Assembly: GCF_026340255.1 (NCBI RefSeq)
Contig: NZ_JAPEPJ010000001.1
Span: forward strand, 3,837,001 to 3,901,000
DNA: 64,000 bases
Reading direction: 5' to 3'
Origin: Streptomyces sp. NBC_01408
GTDB lineage: Bacteria; Actinomycetota; Actinomycetes; Streptomycetales; Streptomycetaceae
Both the position numbers and the translations under genes were made by a program. This document shows positions 50,624-58,753 of this stretch, in pieces. The notes beneath the pieces were generated by a model. The model saw nothing but the letters and a program-made list of their open reading frames with translations. It ran no database searches and was not told the DNA's origin. Every line of letters begins with the position of its first letter. The stretch's first letter is position 1.

Positions 50624-51535
50624 TCAGGCGTGGCAGAGGATCGGCGTGCCGCCGTTCATCACCGTCATGTCCTTCAGCACCGCGAGGATGTCCAGCGGGC
50701 CGCCCTCCGGTCCGCCGGCCAGTTCCGCGTACGCCCGGTGCAGGTTCGCCACCAGCCGCTCGCTCTCGCGCCAGGCGGCGAACTCGCCGAGGTCGGCCTG
50801 ACGGGCGACCTCCAGCGGGGTCTGGCCCTTCGCGCGGCCCTCCCGGGCGAGCGCGTCCACGTAGCGCAGGTACCGCTCGGTGGCCTCGTAGGCCGAAGGG
50901 TCGGTCAGGGGTCCGTGTCCCGGTACGACGGTCTCCGCGCCCAGGGAGCGCAGCAGTTCCAGGGCCCGCAGCGAGCCGGCCAGGGAGCCCATCGCCAGGA
51001 AGGGCGTGCCCTCGGCGAAGACCAGGTCGCCGGTGAACACCACCCGCTGCCGGGGCAGCCACACGATGGAGTCCCCGGTGGTGTGCGCGACACCGGGGTG
51101 GATGACCCGCACCTCCGTCTCGCCGACGTGCAGGGTCATCCGGTCGCTGTAGGTCAGGTCGGGCGGGGTGATCTCTATCGTGCCGAAGTCCGTCCCGGGC
51201 CAGATCATCTCCAGCTGGTGCCCGGCGGCGAGCTGTTCGGCACGCGCGTTGTCGTGTCCGAGGACCAGAGCCTCGGGGGCGAACACGCCGTTGCCGTAGG
51301 TGTGGTCCCCGTGGTGGTGGGTGTTCACCACGGTGCGGGGGAGCGGCACCCCGGCCGCCAGGACGGCCTCGCGCAGGGCCAGTGCCCGCCGCGCGGTGGC
51401 GGCGGTGTCGACGAGCAGCGTCCGGCCGCCGTCGCTCACGAAGCCCGCGTTGTTGAGGCACCAGCCGCCGTCCGGCTGGACGTAGGCGTACACCCCGGCC
51501 GAGGGCTGGACGAGGTAAGGCTCCGCGACGGTCAT
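50624..51535 (-). CDS. Metallo-beta-lactamase-fold hydrolase
   Basis: This protein of about 303 residues has the zinc motif THHHGDH (His73, His75, Asp77, His78), then GVAHTTGDSIVWLP and FTGDLVFAEGTPF, and VVPGHGPLTD with the last His. The C-terminal helical domain resembles quinoprotein-relay or thioesterase-type MBL proteins. Start MTVAEPYL at 51535 is preferred over 51574. It probably belongs to the same minus-strand gene cluster, but the operator at 50555 lies between it and the phosphotransferase. Confidence 0.85.
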   Translation of the reverse strand: MTVAEPYLVQPSAGVYAYVQPDGGWCLNNAGFVSDGGRTLLVDTAATARRALALREAVLAAGVPLPRTVVNTHHHGDHTYGNGVFAPEALVLGHDNARAEQLAAGHQLEMIWPGTDFGTIEITPPDLTYSDRMTLHVGETEVRVIHPGVAHTTGDSIVWLPRQRVVFTGDLVFAEGTPFLAMGSLAGSLRALELLRSLGAETVVPGHGPLTDPSAYEATERYLRYVDALAREGRAKGQTPLEVARQADLGEFAAWRESERLVANLHRAYAELAGGPEGGPLDILAVLKDMTVMNGGTPILCHA

Positions 51536-51743
51536 CTGCGCTCTCCCCGGGTCACTGTGACGGGCGGTCAGCATCCTGCCAGTCGTCGCGGTCCCGGGGG
51601 AGGGCGGGTGCGTTCCCGACCGTCTTTCGGTCAGGCGCGGGCGGCGGGGCCGGCGGCCGTTCGGCAGCCGACCGGCAAGCCGGTCAGGGGCCGGTCAGCC
51701 GCCGGTCCGGGGCGTGGCCGGGGCGCGGTCGGGGCGTGGCCGG

Positions 51744-52040
51744 TCAGTGGTCGTCGTAGTGGCCGTCGTGCTGGGCGTGCCGGTGGCCGTCGTGGAGGTA
51801 GTCCAGGTGGTCGCCGTGCGGGACCGCGTCGTGCCCGCAGTCCGAGCCGTGGGTGTGCGTGTGCGCCTCGTGCGGGGTGTGGCCGGCGCTCTCGCACTCG
51901 TCCCAGTGGCCGGAGTGCTCCCGGTGGAGGTGGCCGTCGTGCGCGTAGTCGACGTGGTCGCCGTGGGAGACCGCCTGGTGACCGCAGTCGGGGCCGTGGG
52001 TGTGGGCATGGGTGGGGTGTTCCAGGTGCTGGGTCGTCAT
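51744..52040 (-). CDS. Histidine-rich metal-binding protein with internal duplication
   Basis: This 98-residue cytosolic protein is about one quarter histidine. Two modules of about 32 residues repeat: HTHGPDCGHQAVSHGDHVDY and HTHGSDCGHDAVPHGDHLDY, each followed by HDGHxH. Every module has one Cys and many His, a zinc or nickel storage pattern. No signal peptide or helix is present. It lies alone between an MBL hydrolase and a DUF202 pair; no metal-regulator box was recognised upstream. Similar short His-rich proteins exist in Streptomyces, function unknown to me. Confidence 0.75.
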   Translation of the reverse strand: MTTQHLEHPTHAHTHGPDCGHQAVSHGDHVDYAHDGHLHREHSGHWDECESAGHTPHEAHTHTHGSDCGHDAVPHGDHLDYLHDGHRHAQHDGHYDDH

Positions 52041-52122
52041 GGGGCCGAGGCTAGTGCGGATAGTCCGAGATCGCCCGTTGTGTCCCAGCGGCGCGCGAAA
52101 GCCGGATCATCCGACCGCCCGC

Positions 52123-52446
52123 TCAGATGATCACGGCCACCGCGAGGGCCGCCAGTGCCATCGTGCAGGCCACCACCGCGAGGGCCGCCCGCCGCGACAA
52201 CCCCGGCGGCCGCTCCGCCGCCAGCTGCCGGATCCGCCGGTGCGCCACCCCCAGGAACGCCAGCCAGATCAGCGTGGTCACCGCCGCTCCGGCCACCTCC
52301 ACCGGGCTGCCGGACCCGCGCAGGGCCTGCCGCAGGGCCAGCACCGCCACCACCGAGCAGGTCAGCGTCGTACGCCGCCACGCGAGCCGGGTCCGCTCGG
52401 GCTGGAGCCCGGCGTCGCGGACCTCGCCGCCGCTGGACGCGCTCAC
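52123..52446 (-). CDS. DUF202-family small membrane protein
   Basis: This 107-residue protein has three hydrophobic helices and the DUF202 core LQPERTRLAWRRTTLT. GTG 52446 overlaps the stop of the upstream DUF202 gene (GTGA). Family function is unknown. The two DUF202 proteins probably form one complex. Confidence 0.8.
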   Translation of the reverse strand: MSASSGGEVRDAGLQPERTRLAWRRTTLTCSVVAVLALRQALRGSGSPVEVAGAAVTTLIWLAFLGVAHRRIRQLAAERPPGLSRRAALAVVACTMALAALAVAVII

Positions 52447-52841
52447 CCCTCCGTCGTCCAGCCCAGCAGCACCACCAGGATCATCGCCACCGCGACCAGG
52501 GCGACCCCCAGGCTCAGCACCACCGGGAACCGGGACAGCGGCAGGTCCTCGCCCCGCCGCATCGCCCGTTCGCACCGCACCCAGTGGTTCACCGCCCGCA
52601 GGGCGCAGGCCCCGCCCACCGCGAGCAGCGCGAAGGCCATCGCGACCCGCACCCCCCAGCGCAGGTCCGGCAGGAACTGGTCCACGGCGAAACCGCCGCC
52701 CACCAGGGCCAGCGCGGTCCGGATCCAGGCCAGGAAGGTCCGCTCGTTGGCGAGCGAGAACCGGTAGTCGGGGGTCTCGCCCTCGTCCTTCACCCGCTCC
52801 GGCGCGAACCAGAGGCGCACGTCTTTGACGAAGTCGATCAC
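52443..52841 (-). CDS. DUF202/YidH-like membrane protein
   Basis: This 132-residue protein has SLANERTFLAWIRTALALVGGGFAV, the hallmark of YidH/DUF202, and three helices. It is encoded directly upstream of a shorter DUF202 gene and translationally coupled to it. The role is not established. Confidence 0.85.
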   Translation of the reverse strand: MIDFVKDVRLWFAPERVKDEGETPDYRFSLANERTFLAWIRTALALVGGGFAVDQFLPDLRWGVRVAMAFALLAVGGACALRAVNHWVRCERAMRRGEDLPLSRFPVVLSLGVALVAVAMILVVLLGWTTEG

Positions 52842-52850
52842 CGGGTCAAT

Positions 52851-53372
52851 CTACTGGCGCGGCTCCCGGTACGCGCGCAGCCGCCGGTACGCCTCCAGCC
52901 CGTCCGGCACCCACGCCCACGAGCCGTCCGCGACGCGCCGCTCCAGCTCCGCCTCCGGCAGCCACGCGTGCCAGTCCACCTCGGACGCCTGCGGATCCAC
53001 CGGCAGCTCGCACCGCACCTCGTGCACGTACGACCACCAGGCCCCGCCCGGACCCTCGTACAGGAACTTGAACAGCGGTACGGGCTGCGGCAGCCCGGAC
53101 ACCCCCAGCTCCTCCCCGGCCTCCCGCAGGGCCGCCGAGGCGTAGCTCTCCCCGGCGCCGAGCACCCCGCCCACGAACATGTCGAAGTGCGCGGGGAACA
53201 CCAGCTTCGACGCGGTCCGCCGGTGGACGAAGATCCGCCCCTCCGCATCCCTGGCCTGCACGAACACACAGCGGTGGAGCAGCCCGCGGGCGTAGACCTC
53301 GCCGCGCCGGGCCTGCCCCGTCACCCGGTCGTCCCGGTCCACCACGTCCAGTACTTCATCAGCGGCACTCAC
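52851..53372 (-). CDS. NUDIX hydrolase
   Basis: This 173-residue protein carries the Nudix box GVLGAGESYASAALREAGEELGV (order G-x5-E-x7-REAGEELGV) and the YfcD/IPP-isomerase-like flanks VYARGLLHRCVFV and FPAHFDMFVGG. Nudix enzymes hydrolyse nucleoside diphosphates linked to another group; the exact substrate is unknown. The start is placed at GTG 53372 (MSAADEVL); an extension to 53435 would cross the divergent gene promoter. Confidence 0.85.
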   Translation of the reverse strand: MSAADEVLDVVDRDDRVTGQARRGEVYARGLLHRCVFVQARDAEGRIFVHRRTASKLVFPAHFDMFVGGVLGAGESYASAALREAGEELGVSGLPQPVPLFKFLYEGPGGAWWSYVHEVRCELPVDPQASEVDWHAWLPEAELERRVADGSWAWVPDGLEAYRRLRAYREPRQ

Positions 53373-53455
53373 CCGTTCATCCAACCACCGCTGTTGACTG
53401 GTTACCGCTCCGTAGCCAAGGATCTGCCCCACCACCGACGGAGGACGGGTAGCGC

Positions 53456-55111
53456 ATGACGTACGACGCAGACGTGATCGTGATCGGGGCCGGGCTCGCG
53501 GGTCTCGCGGCCACCGCCGAGCTCGTCGACGCGGGCCGCAAGGTCATCCTGCTCGACCAGGAGCCGGAGCAGTCCATCGGAGGCCAGGCGCACTGGTCCT
53601 TCGGCGGGCTCTTCTTCGTGGACTCGCCCGAGCAGCGCCGGATGCGGATCAAGGACAGCCGCGACCTCGCCCTCCAGGACTGGATGGGCACCGCCGGCTT
53701 CGACCGCGAGGAGGACGCCTGGCCGCGCCGCTGGGCCGAGGCCTACGTGGACTTCGCGGCGGGCGAGAAGCGGCCCTGGCTGCACGCCCAGGGGGTCCGC
53801 TTCTTCCCGGTGGTCGGCTGGGCGGAGCGCGGCGGCTACGACGCCGACGGCCACGGGAACTCCGTCCCCCGCTTCCACATCACCTGGGGCACCGGCCCCG
53901 GCCTGGTGGAGCCCTTCGTCCGGCGGGTCCGCGCCGGGGTGGCCCGCGGGCTGGTCCAGCTGAAGTTCCGCCACCGGGTCACCGGCCTGTCCCGCACCGC
54001 GGGCGCCGTGGACACCGTGACGGGCGAGGTCCTGGAGCCCTCCGACGCCGTACGGGGCACCGCGAGCAGCCGCGAGCGCGCCGGGGAGTTCTCGCTCCGG
54101 GCCCAGGCCGTGATCGTGACCAGCGGCGGCATCGGCGGCAACCACGACCTCGTGCGCGAGCAGTGGCCCGCCCGGCTCGGCACCCCGCCCGAGCGGATGC
54201 TCTCCGGGGTCCCCGCGCACGTGGACGGCCTGATGCTCGGCATCGCCGAGGAGGCGGGCGCCAGCCACATCAACAAGGACCGGATGTGGCACTACACCGA
54301 GGGCATCCAGAACTGGGACCCGATCTGGGCCCGGCACGGCATCCGCATCCTGCCCGGCCCCTCCTCGCTCTGGCTGGACGCGACGGGCAAACGGCTGCCC
54401 GTGCCGCTCTTCCCGGGCTTCGACACCCTCGGCACCCTCGAGCACATCATGAAGACCGGCCACGACCACACCTGGTTCGTCCTCAACCAGCGCATCATCG
54501 GCAAGGAGTTCGCGCTCTCCGGCTCCGAGCAGAACCCCGACCTGACCGGCAAGTCGGTCCGCGACGTCATCAACCGCGCGCGGCTGGCCGTACCGGCCCC
54601 GGTCAAGGCCTTCATGGACCACGGCGCGGACTTCGTCGTCGAGCGCGACCTGTCCGCGCTGGTCCGCGGGATGAACGCCGTCACCAAGGAGGACCTGATC
54701 GACGAGGCCGCACTGCGCCGCGTGATCACCTCGCGGGACCGGGAGATGGCCAACCCCTTCACCAAGGACCTCCAGGTGACGGCCATCCACGGCGCCCGCA
54801 AGTACCTCGGCGACAAGCTGATCCGCACCGCCGCGCCGCACCGGATCCTGGACCCCGCGGCCGGGCCGCTGATCGCGGTCCGGCTGTCGATCCTGACCCG
54901 CAAGTCCCTTGGCGGCCTGGAGACCGACCTCTCCTCACGCGTCCTGACGGCGGACGGCGAACCCCTGCCGGGCGTCTACGCGGCGGGCGAGGCGTCCGGC
55001 TTCGGCGGCGGCGGGGTGCACGGCTACCGGGCCCTGGAGGGCACCTTCCTCGGCGGCTGCCTCTTCTCGGGCCGTACGGCCGGCCGCGCCGCGGCCCGGG
55101 CGGTCGGCTGA
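53456..55111 (+). CDS. FAD-dependent dehydrogenase (KsdD/fumarate-reductase-like)
   Basis: This 551-residue flavoprotein opens with a dinucleotide motif VIVIGAGLAGLAATAEL and QEPEQSIGGQAHWSFGGLFFVDSPEQRRM. A second FAD region ends the protein (GVYAAGEASGFGGGGVHGYRALEGTFLGGC). Enzymes of this group remove hydrogens from 3-ketosteroids or related substrates; a nearby pathway is not evident. The C-terminus is followed by a hairpin (55234-55261). It is divergent from the NUDIX gene. Confidence 0.9.
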   Translation: MTYDADVIVIGAGLAGLAATAELVDAGRKVILLDQEPEQSIGGQAHWSFGGLFFVDSPEQRRMRIKDSRDLALQDWMGTAGFDREEDAWPRRWAEAYVDFAAGEKRPWLHAQGVRFFPVVGWAERGGYDADGHGNSVPRFHITWGTGPGLVEPFVRRVRAGVARGLVQLKFRHRVTGLSRTAGAVDTVTGEVLEPSDAVRGTASSRERAGEFSLRAQAVIVTSGGIGGNHDLVREQWPARLGTPPERMLSGVPAHVDGLMLGIAEEAGASHINKDRMWHYTEGIQNWDPIWARHGIRILPGPSSLWLDATGKRLPVPLFPGFDTLGTLEHIMKTGHDHTWFVLNQRIIGKEFALSGSEQNPDLTGKSVRDVINRARLAVPAPVKAFMDHGADFVVERDLSALVRGMNAVTKEDLIDEAALRRVITSRDREMANPFTKDLQVTAIHGARKYLGDKLIRTAAPHRILDPAAGPLIAVRLSILTRKSLGGLETDLSSRVLTADGEPLPGVYAAGEASGFGGGGVHGYRALEGTFLGGCLFSGRTAGRAAARAVG

Positions 55112-55205
55112 CGCCCACCCCTGCCGCCCCCGCCATCCCCCCTGCCGCCCCCGCCGTCCCCTGCCGGGTCGGCCGCCTCCGCCCGGGGCGGCCGGCCCGG
55201 CAGGG

Positions 55206-55261
55206 GGCGCCGGCCCGGCGCCGGCCCGGCGCCGGCCCGGGCCCCGCCACGAGCCCGGGCC
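55206..55261. terminator. Convergent terminator with an 11-bp triplicate
   Basis: GGCGCCGGCCC is repeated three times (55206-55238), then GGCCCGGGC / GCCCGGGCC form a 9-bp stem (55234-55261). It stands between the convergent KsdD-like and ASCH genes and probably ends both transcripts. Confidence 0.5.
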
Positions 55262-55297
55262 GAGGCGCCTGTGCGCGCCCCGCAACCCGGGTGCATT

Positions 55298-55723
55298 TCA
55301 GGCCAGTCGCTCCACGACCCGGAACCGCTCCGCCACCACCAGCGTGTCGTCGTCCACCGTGTAGTGCGGATCCCCGAGGGCCTCCCGGACCGGAGCGCTG
55401 TGCCAGAACCCCTCGTGCCCGGCACGCCATTCGGCCACTGACGCGTACCCCTCGCCCTCGTCCAGCGCGTGCCGCAGGTCCACGTCGGCCAGCCGCACCA
55501 CCCGGACCCCCGTCACCTCCACGACGGCCACCGGCCGCTCCTGCGAGTCCACCAGCGCCGCCCGCTGCCCCACCTCGGGAAGCGGCTCGCCCTCGGCCTC
55601 GTACTCGGGCAGCAGCCCGGTCGTCGAGGTCTTCGCCCCGCTCAGCACGGCCGCCACCAACTGGTCGCGCAGCGGCCCGGGGAAGCCGAGCAGGTAAGGG
55701 GGAAGGTCGTTGATCGAGGTCAT
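55298..55723 (-). CDS. ASCH-domain protein
   Basis: This 141-residue protein is an ASCH-fold (PUA-like) RNA-binding candidate. KTSTTGLLPEYEAEGEPLPEVGQRAALVD and the AVVEVTGVRVVRLADVDLRHALDEGEGY stretch match the family order. ASCH proteins may act in RNA metabolism or as amidohydrolases on modified nucleosides. It is a single gene; the promoter must lie at 55724-55800. Confidence 0.85.
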   Translation of the reverse strand: MTSINDLPPYLLGFPGPLRDQLVAAVLSGAKTSTTGLLPEYEAEGEPLPEVGQRAALVDSQERPVAVVEVTGVRVVRLADVDLRHALDEGEGYASVAEWRAGHEGFWHSAPVREALGDPHYTVDDDTLVVAERFRVVERLA

Positions 55724-55992
55724 GATCCGACCCTACGCGACCGGGCCGGCGGCCTCCCCGGACCGGCCCGGCCGGCTCAACTATGACCACCTGACACCCA
55801 GTTGAAACCCGCCACGCAGTGGACTGGACCTTGACTCGGAGCTGTGCGTACCGCTTTGCTGTCCGTGATCACCGGTTCGCTCACCGGCACGATCCCCCGA
55901 CGACCCGATCGACCGCACCAGTCACGTGCATCATGCATGTTTTCAGGCCATCGCTCGCCCCGTCCGCCCGCGTCCTGGAGGGAAATCCGCGG

Positions 55993-56940
55993 ATGTCCCC
56001 GCCTCCGCCGCCCCTCGGCCGCAGCCGCAAGCGGGACGCCCAGCTCTTCGACCCGGCCCTCTGTGATACCGAACTGGTCGACGTACGCGCCCAGTTCAGC
56101 CAGGGCCGCTGGGCCAGGGCCCGCTCCCTCCTCGTCGGCACCGGCGACGACTGGGACCGCCGCGGCCACCGCGTCGTCGTCCTCGCCGAGACCCCGGCCG
56201 CCACCGCCTGGGCCCGCGAATGGCTGCTCGCCGAACCCGAGAGCGCCGACGCCGCCACCCTCCTCGCCTGCGCCGCCGTCTTCACGGCGCTGCGCCGCAA
56301 GGGCTCGCCCGAGGCCGCCGAGGAAGCCTGCCGCCGGGCCGCCCTGCTGCTCCCCGCCGACCCCACCCCCTGGCTCGGCCTGCTGCTCCTCTCCCGCGCC
56401 TTCGGCTCCGAGGAGGAGTTCAGCCGCCACTTCGACCAGGTCAGGGCCCGCCACCGCGAACACCACCACGCCCACCACCTGATGGTCGCCAAACTGGCCG
56501 AGCGCACCCCCGCCGCGGGCCACGACCCCCTCCACGAGGTCTACGACTTCGCCGCCTGGGCCGCCGAGGAGTCCCCGGCCGACTCCCCGCTGGCCGTCCT
56601 CCCCGTCATCGCGCACGCCGAGCGCTACCGGGTGCTCGCCGCCACACACGGGCACACCTTCAGCAGCGCCGCCCAGCACTGGTCCGGCCGCCGCGCCCGC
56701 CAGGTCCTGCGCTCCGCCTTCGACTGGTGGCTGGAGTGGGAGCGCGAGGACCACCCCCGCAACCGGGTCGACCTCAACTTCCTCGCCCACGCCAAGCTGT
56801 GCGAGGGCCGCCCCGCCGAGGCCGCCGCCCTCTTCCACCGCATCGGCAGCCACGCCACCCGCGCCCCCTGGTCCTACCCGGACCTCGACCCGCACAAGGC
56901 CTTCCTCGCCGCGCGCAGCGCCGCACTCGGCACCGCTTGA
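55993..56940 (+). CDS. Helical-repeat (TPR-like) protein of unknown function
   Basis: This 315-residue, Ala/Arg-rich helical protein has TPR-like helix pairs (GRWARARSLLVGTGDDWDRRGH; AATLLACAAVFTALRRKG; EGRPAEAAALFHRIGSHA) but no standard domain I can name. GGAGGGA at 55978 supports ATG 55993 (MSPPPPPLG); ATG 55933 and 55819 are unlikely. There is no signal peptide. It precedes a permease gene by 57 bp and may be co-transcribed with it. Confidence 0.7.
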   Translation: MSPPPPPLGRSRKRDAQLFDPALCDTELVDVRAQFSQGRWARARSLLVGTGDDWDRRGHRVVVLAETPAATAWAREWLLAEPESADAATLLACAAVFTALRRKGSPEAAEEACRRAALLLPADPTPWLGLLLLSRAFGSEEEFSRHFDQVRARHREHHHAHHLMVAKLAERTPAAGHDPLHEVYDFAAWAAEESPADSPLAVLPVIAHAERYRVLAATHGHTFSSAAQHWSGRRARQVLRSAFDWWLEWEREDHPRNRVDLNFLAHAKLCEGRPAEAAALFHRIGSHATRAPWSYPDLDPHKAFLAARSAALGTA

Positions 56941-56997
56941 CCCTTCCCCCGAAGGGCCCGAAGACCCGCAGAACCCCACCCCCGAAAGGACGGCGCC

Positions 56998-58542
56998 ATG
57001 CCGACGGGCAGATCCACCACGCTCCCAGCCTCACCCGAGATCAGCACGTACAAGGGCCAGGACCGGGCCCTGCGGGCCGACCGCCTCGGCACCGCCGGCC
57101 TGCTGCTCTCCGTACTCGCCGCCAGCGCGCCCCTCATGGTGGTCGCGGGTGTCATGCCCACGACCTTCGGTGTGATGGGAGTGGTCGGCCAGCCCCTGCT
57201 GTTCGTCGCCCTCGGCCTCGTCCTCGCCCTCTTCAGCGTCGGCTACGCCGAGATGAGCCGCCACGTCCACAACGCCGGCGCCTTCTACGCCTACATCGCC
57301 CGCGGCCTCGGCCCCACCGCCGGCGCCGCTGCCTCCCTGGTCGCCCTCGTCGCGTACAGCGCCATGCAGGTGGGCGTCTACGGCATCCTAGGCTTCGAGA
57401 TATCCGGCCTCTTCGCCACCTACCTGAAGATCGAACTCGCCTGGTGGATACCGGCCCTGGTCGCGGTCGCCGCCACCGGAGCCCTCGGCTGGCTCAAGAT
57501 CGACCTCAACGCCAAGGTCCTCGGCGTCCTCCTCCTCATCGAGTGCGCCCTCGTCGTCGTCTTCGACGTCGCCGCCCTCACCGAGCCCGGCCCCGAAGGC
57601 CTCTCGCTCCACGCCTTCAACCCCGAGACCCTCGGCGGAGCCGGCCTCGGCACGGCCCTGGGCTTCTGCATCGCCGCGTTCGTCGGCTTCGAGCAGTCCC
57701 CGGTGTACGCCGAGGAGACCAGCAAGCCGCACATCGTCGTCTCCCGGGTGATGTTCCTCGCCGTCGGCTTCGTCGCCCTCTTCTTCGCCTTCAGCGCCTG
57801 GGCCCTCACCGTGGCCACCGGCCCCGCCGAGGTCGTCAGCACCTCCGCCGAGGCCGGCCCCGGCCTGCTCTTCCAGCTCACCGAGACCCGGCTCGGCGGC
57901 ACCTTCACCGACGTCCTGCACGTGCTCTTCGTGACCGGCATGTTCGCGGCCATGCTCAGCTTCCACAACGTGGTCTCCCGCTACGCCTTCGCCATGGGCC
58001 GTGAGGGACTGCTCCCCTCCGCCTTCGGCCGCACCAACCCCGGCACCGGCGCCCCCGGCACCGGCTCCCTCCTCCAGACCGGCGTCGCCACCCTCGTCGT
58101 GATCGCCTTCGCCGTCACCGACGACATGCCCGCCGGCGACCCCACCGCCCCCGTCCTGCACCTGTTCACCTGGATGGGCAGCGTCGGCGCCCTCGGCGTG
58201 ACCCTTCTCATGGCCGCCGCCTCGTTCGCCGTCATCGCCTTCTTCGTCCGCCGCGGCACCGCCGGCGCCCAGATCTGGCGGCTCGTCGCCGCCGGAGCAG
58301 CCGGCCTCGCGCTGCTCGGCATCGCGGTCTACACGGTCAAGGACTTCGGCGTCCTGGTCGGCGCCGAGGAGGGCTCCGCCCTCAGCTGGGTCCTGCCCGG
58401 CATCATCGGGGCCGCCGTGGTGACCGGCCTGCTGTACGGAGCGGTCCTGCGCAGCCGCCGCCCGGAGGTGCACGCCCGCATCGGCCTCGGTAACGAAGCC
58501 TTCCGCCTCGACCAGGCGGCAGAGGCCACTCCGGGCGACTGA
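56998..58542 (+). CDS. APC-family amino acid/polyamine permease
   Basis: This 514-residue transporter has twelve or more predicted helices, with LSVLAASAPLMVVAGVMPTTF near the N-terminus and the APC-type GFCIAAFVGFEQSPVYAEETSKPH. The closest groups transport amino acids or polyamines; the substrate is not evident. A stable hairpin at 58563-58602 follows the stop. Confidence 0.9.
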   Translation: MPTGRSTTLPASPEISTYKGQDRALRADRLGTAGLLLSVLAASAPLMVVAGVMPTTFGVMGVVGQPLLFVALGLVLALFSVGYAEMSRHVHNAGAFYAYIARGLGPTAGAAASLVALVAYSAMQVGVYGILGFEISGLFATYLKIELAWWIPALVAVAATGALGWLKIDLNAKVLGVLLLIECALVVVFDVAALTEPGPEGLSLHAFNPETLGGAGLGTALGFCIAAFVGFEQSPVYAEETSKPHIVVSRVMFLAVGFVALFFAFSAWALTVATGPAEVVSTSAEAGPGLLFQLTETRLGGTFTDVLHVLFVTGMFAAMLSFHNVVSRYAFAMGREGLLPSAFGRTNPGTGAPGTGSLLQTGVATLVVIAFAVTDDMPAGDPTAPVLHLFTWMGSVGALGVTLLMAAASFAVIAFFVRRGTAGAQIWRLVAAGAAGLALLGIAVYTVKDFGVLVGAEEGSALSWVLPGIIGAAVVTGLLYGAVLRSRRPEVHARIGLGNEAFRLDQAAEATPGD

Positions 58543-58562
58543 CCTCGCTTTCCAGCCCCTAC

Positions 58563-58602
58563 GAAGCCCCCGGCGCCCGTTTCCAAGGTCGTCGGGGGCT
58601 TC
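58563..58602 (+). terminator. Terminator after the APC permease
   Basis: GAAGCCCCCGGCG (58563-58575) and CGTCGGGGGCTTC (58590-58602) form a 13-bp stem (one mismatch) with a 14-nt loop, 21 nt behind the stop. No T-run follows, as is usual in Streptomyces. Confidence 0.7.
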
Positions 58603-58664
58603 GGTGCGCAGGGGCTGATTTTGGCGGGTAGCGGAGCCTCATGGTCTCCTGGGTCGACAAATCA

Positions 58665-58715
58665 CCGGACCGCGGCACAGGGGACACCACCCAGCTCCCC
58701 TGCGGCGCGGTCCGG
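58665..58715 (+). promoter_or_regulatory. 51-nt hairpin in the leader of the second permease gene
   Basis: CCGGACCGCG (58665-58674) pairs with CGCGGTCCGG (58706-58715), and inside it CAGGGG (58678-58683) pairs with CCCCTG (58697-58702), around an A/C-rich 13-nt loop. It lies 38 bp before the permease start. Attenuator, small RNA or leader element; no known riboswitch class is recognised. Confidence 0.5.
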
Positions 58716-58753
58716 ACCTGCCCTGTCCGACCCCCACGAAGGCGAAGTCATAC

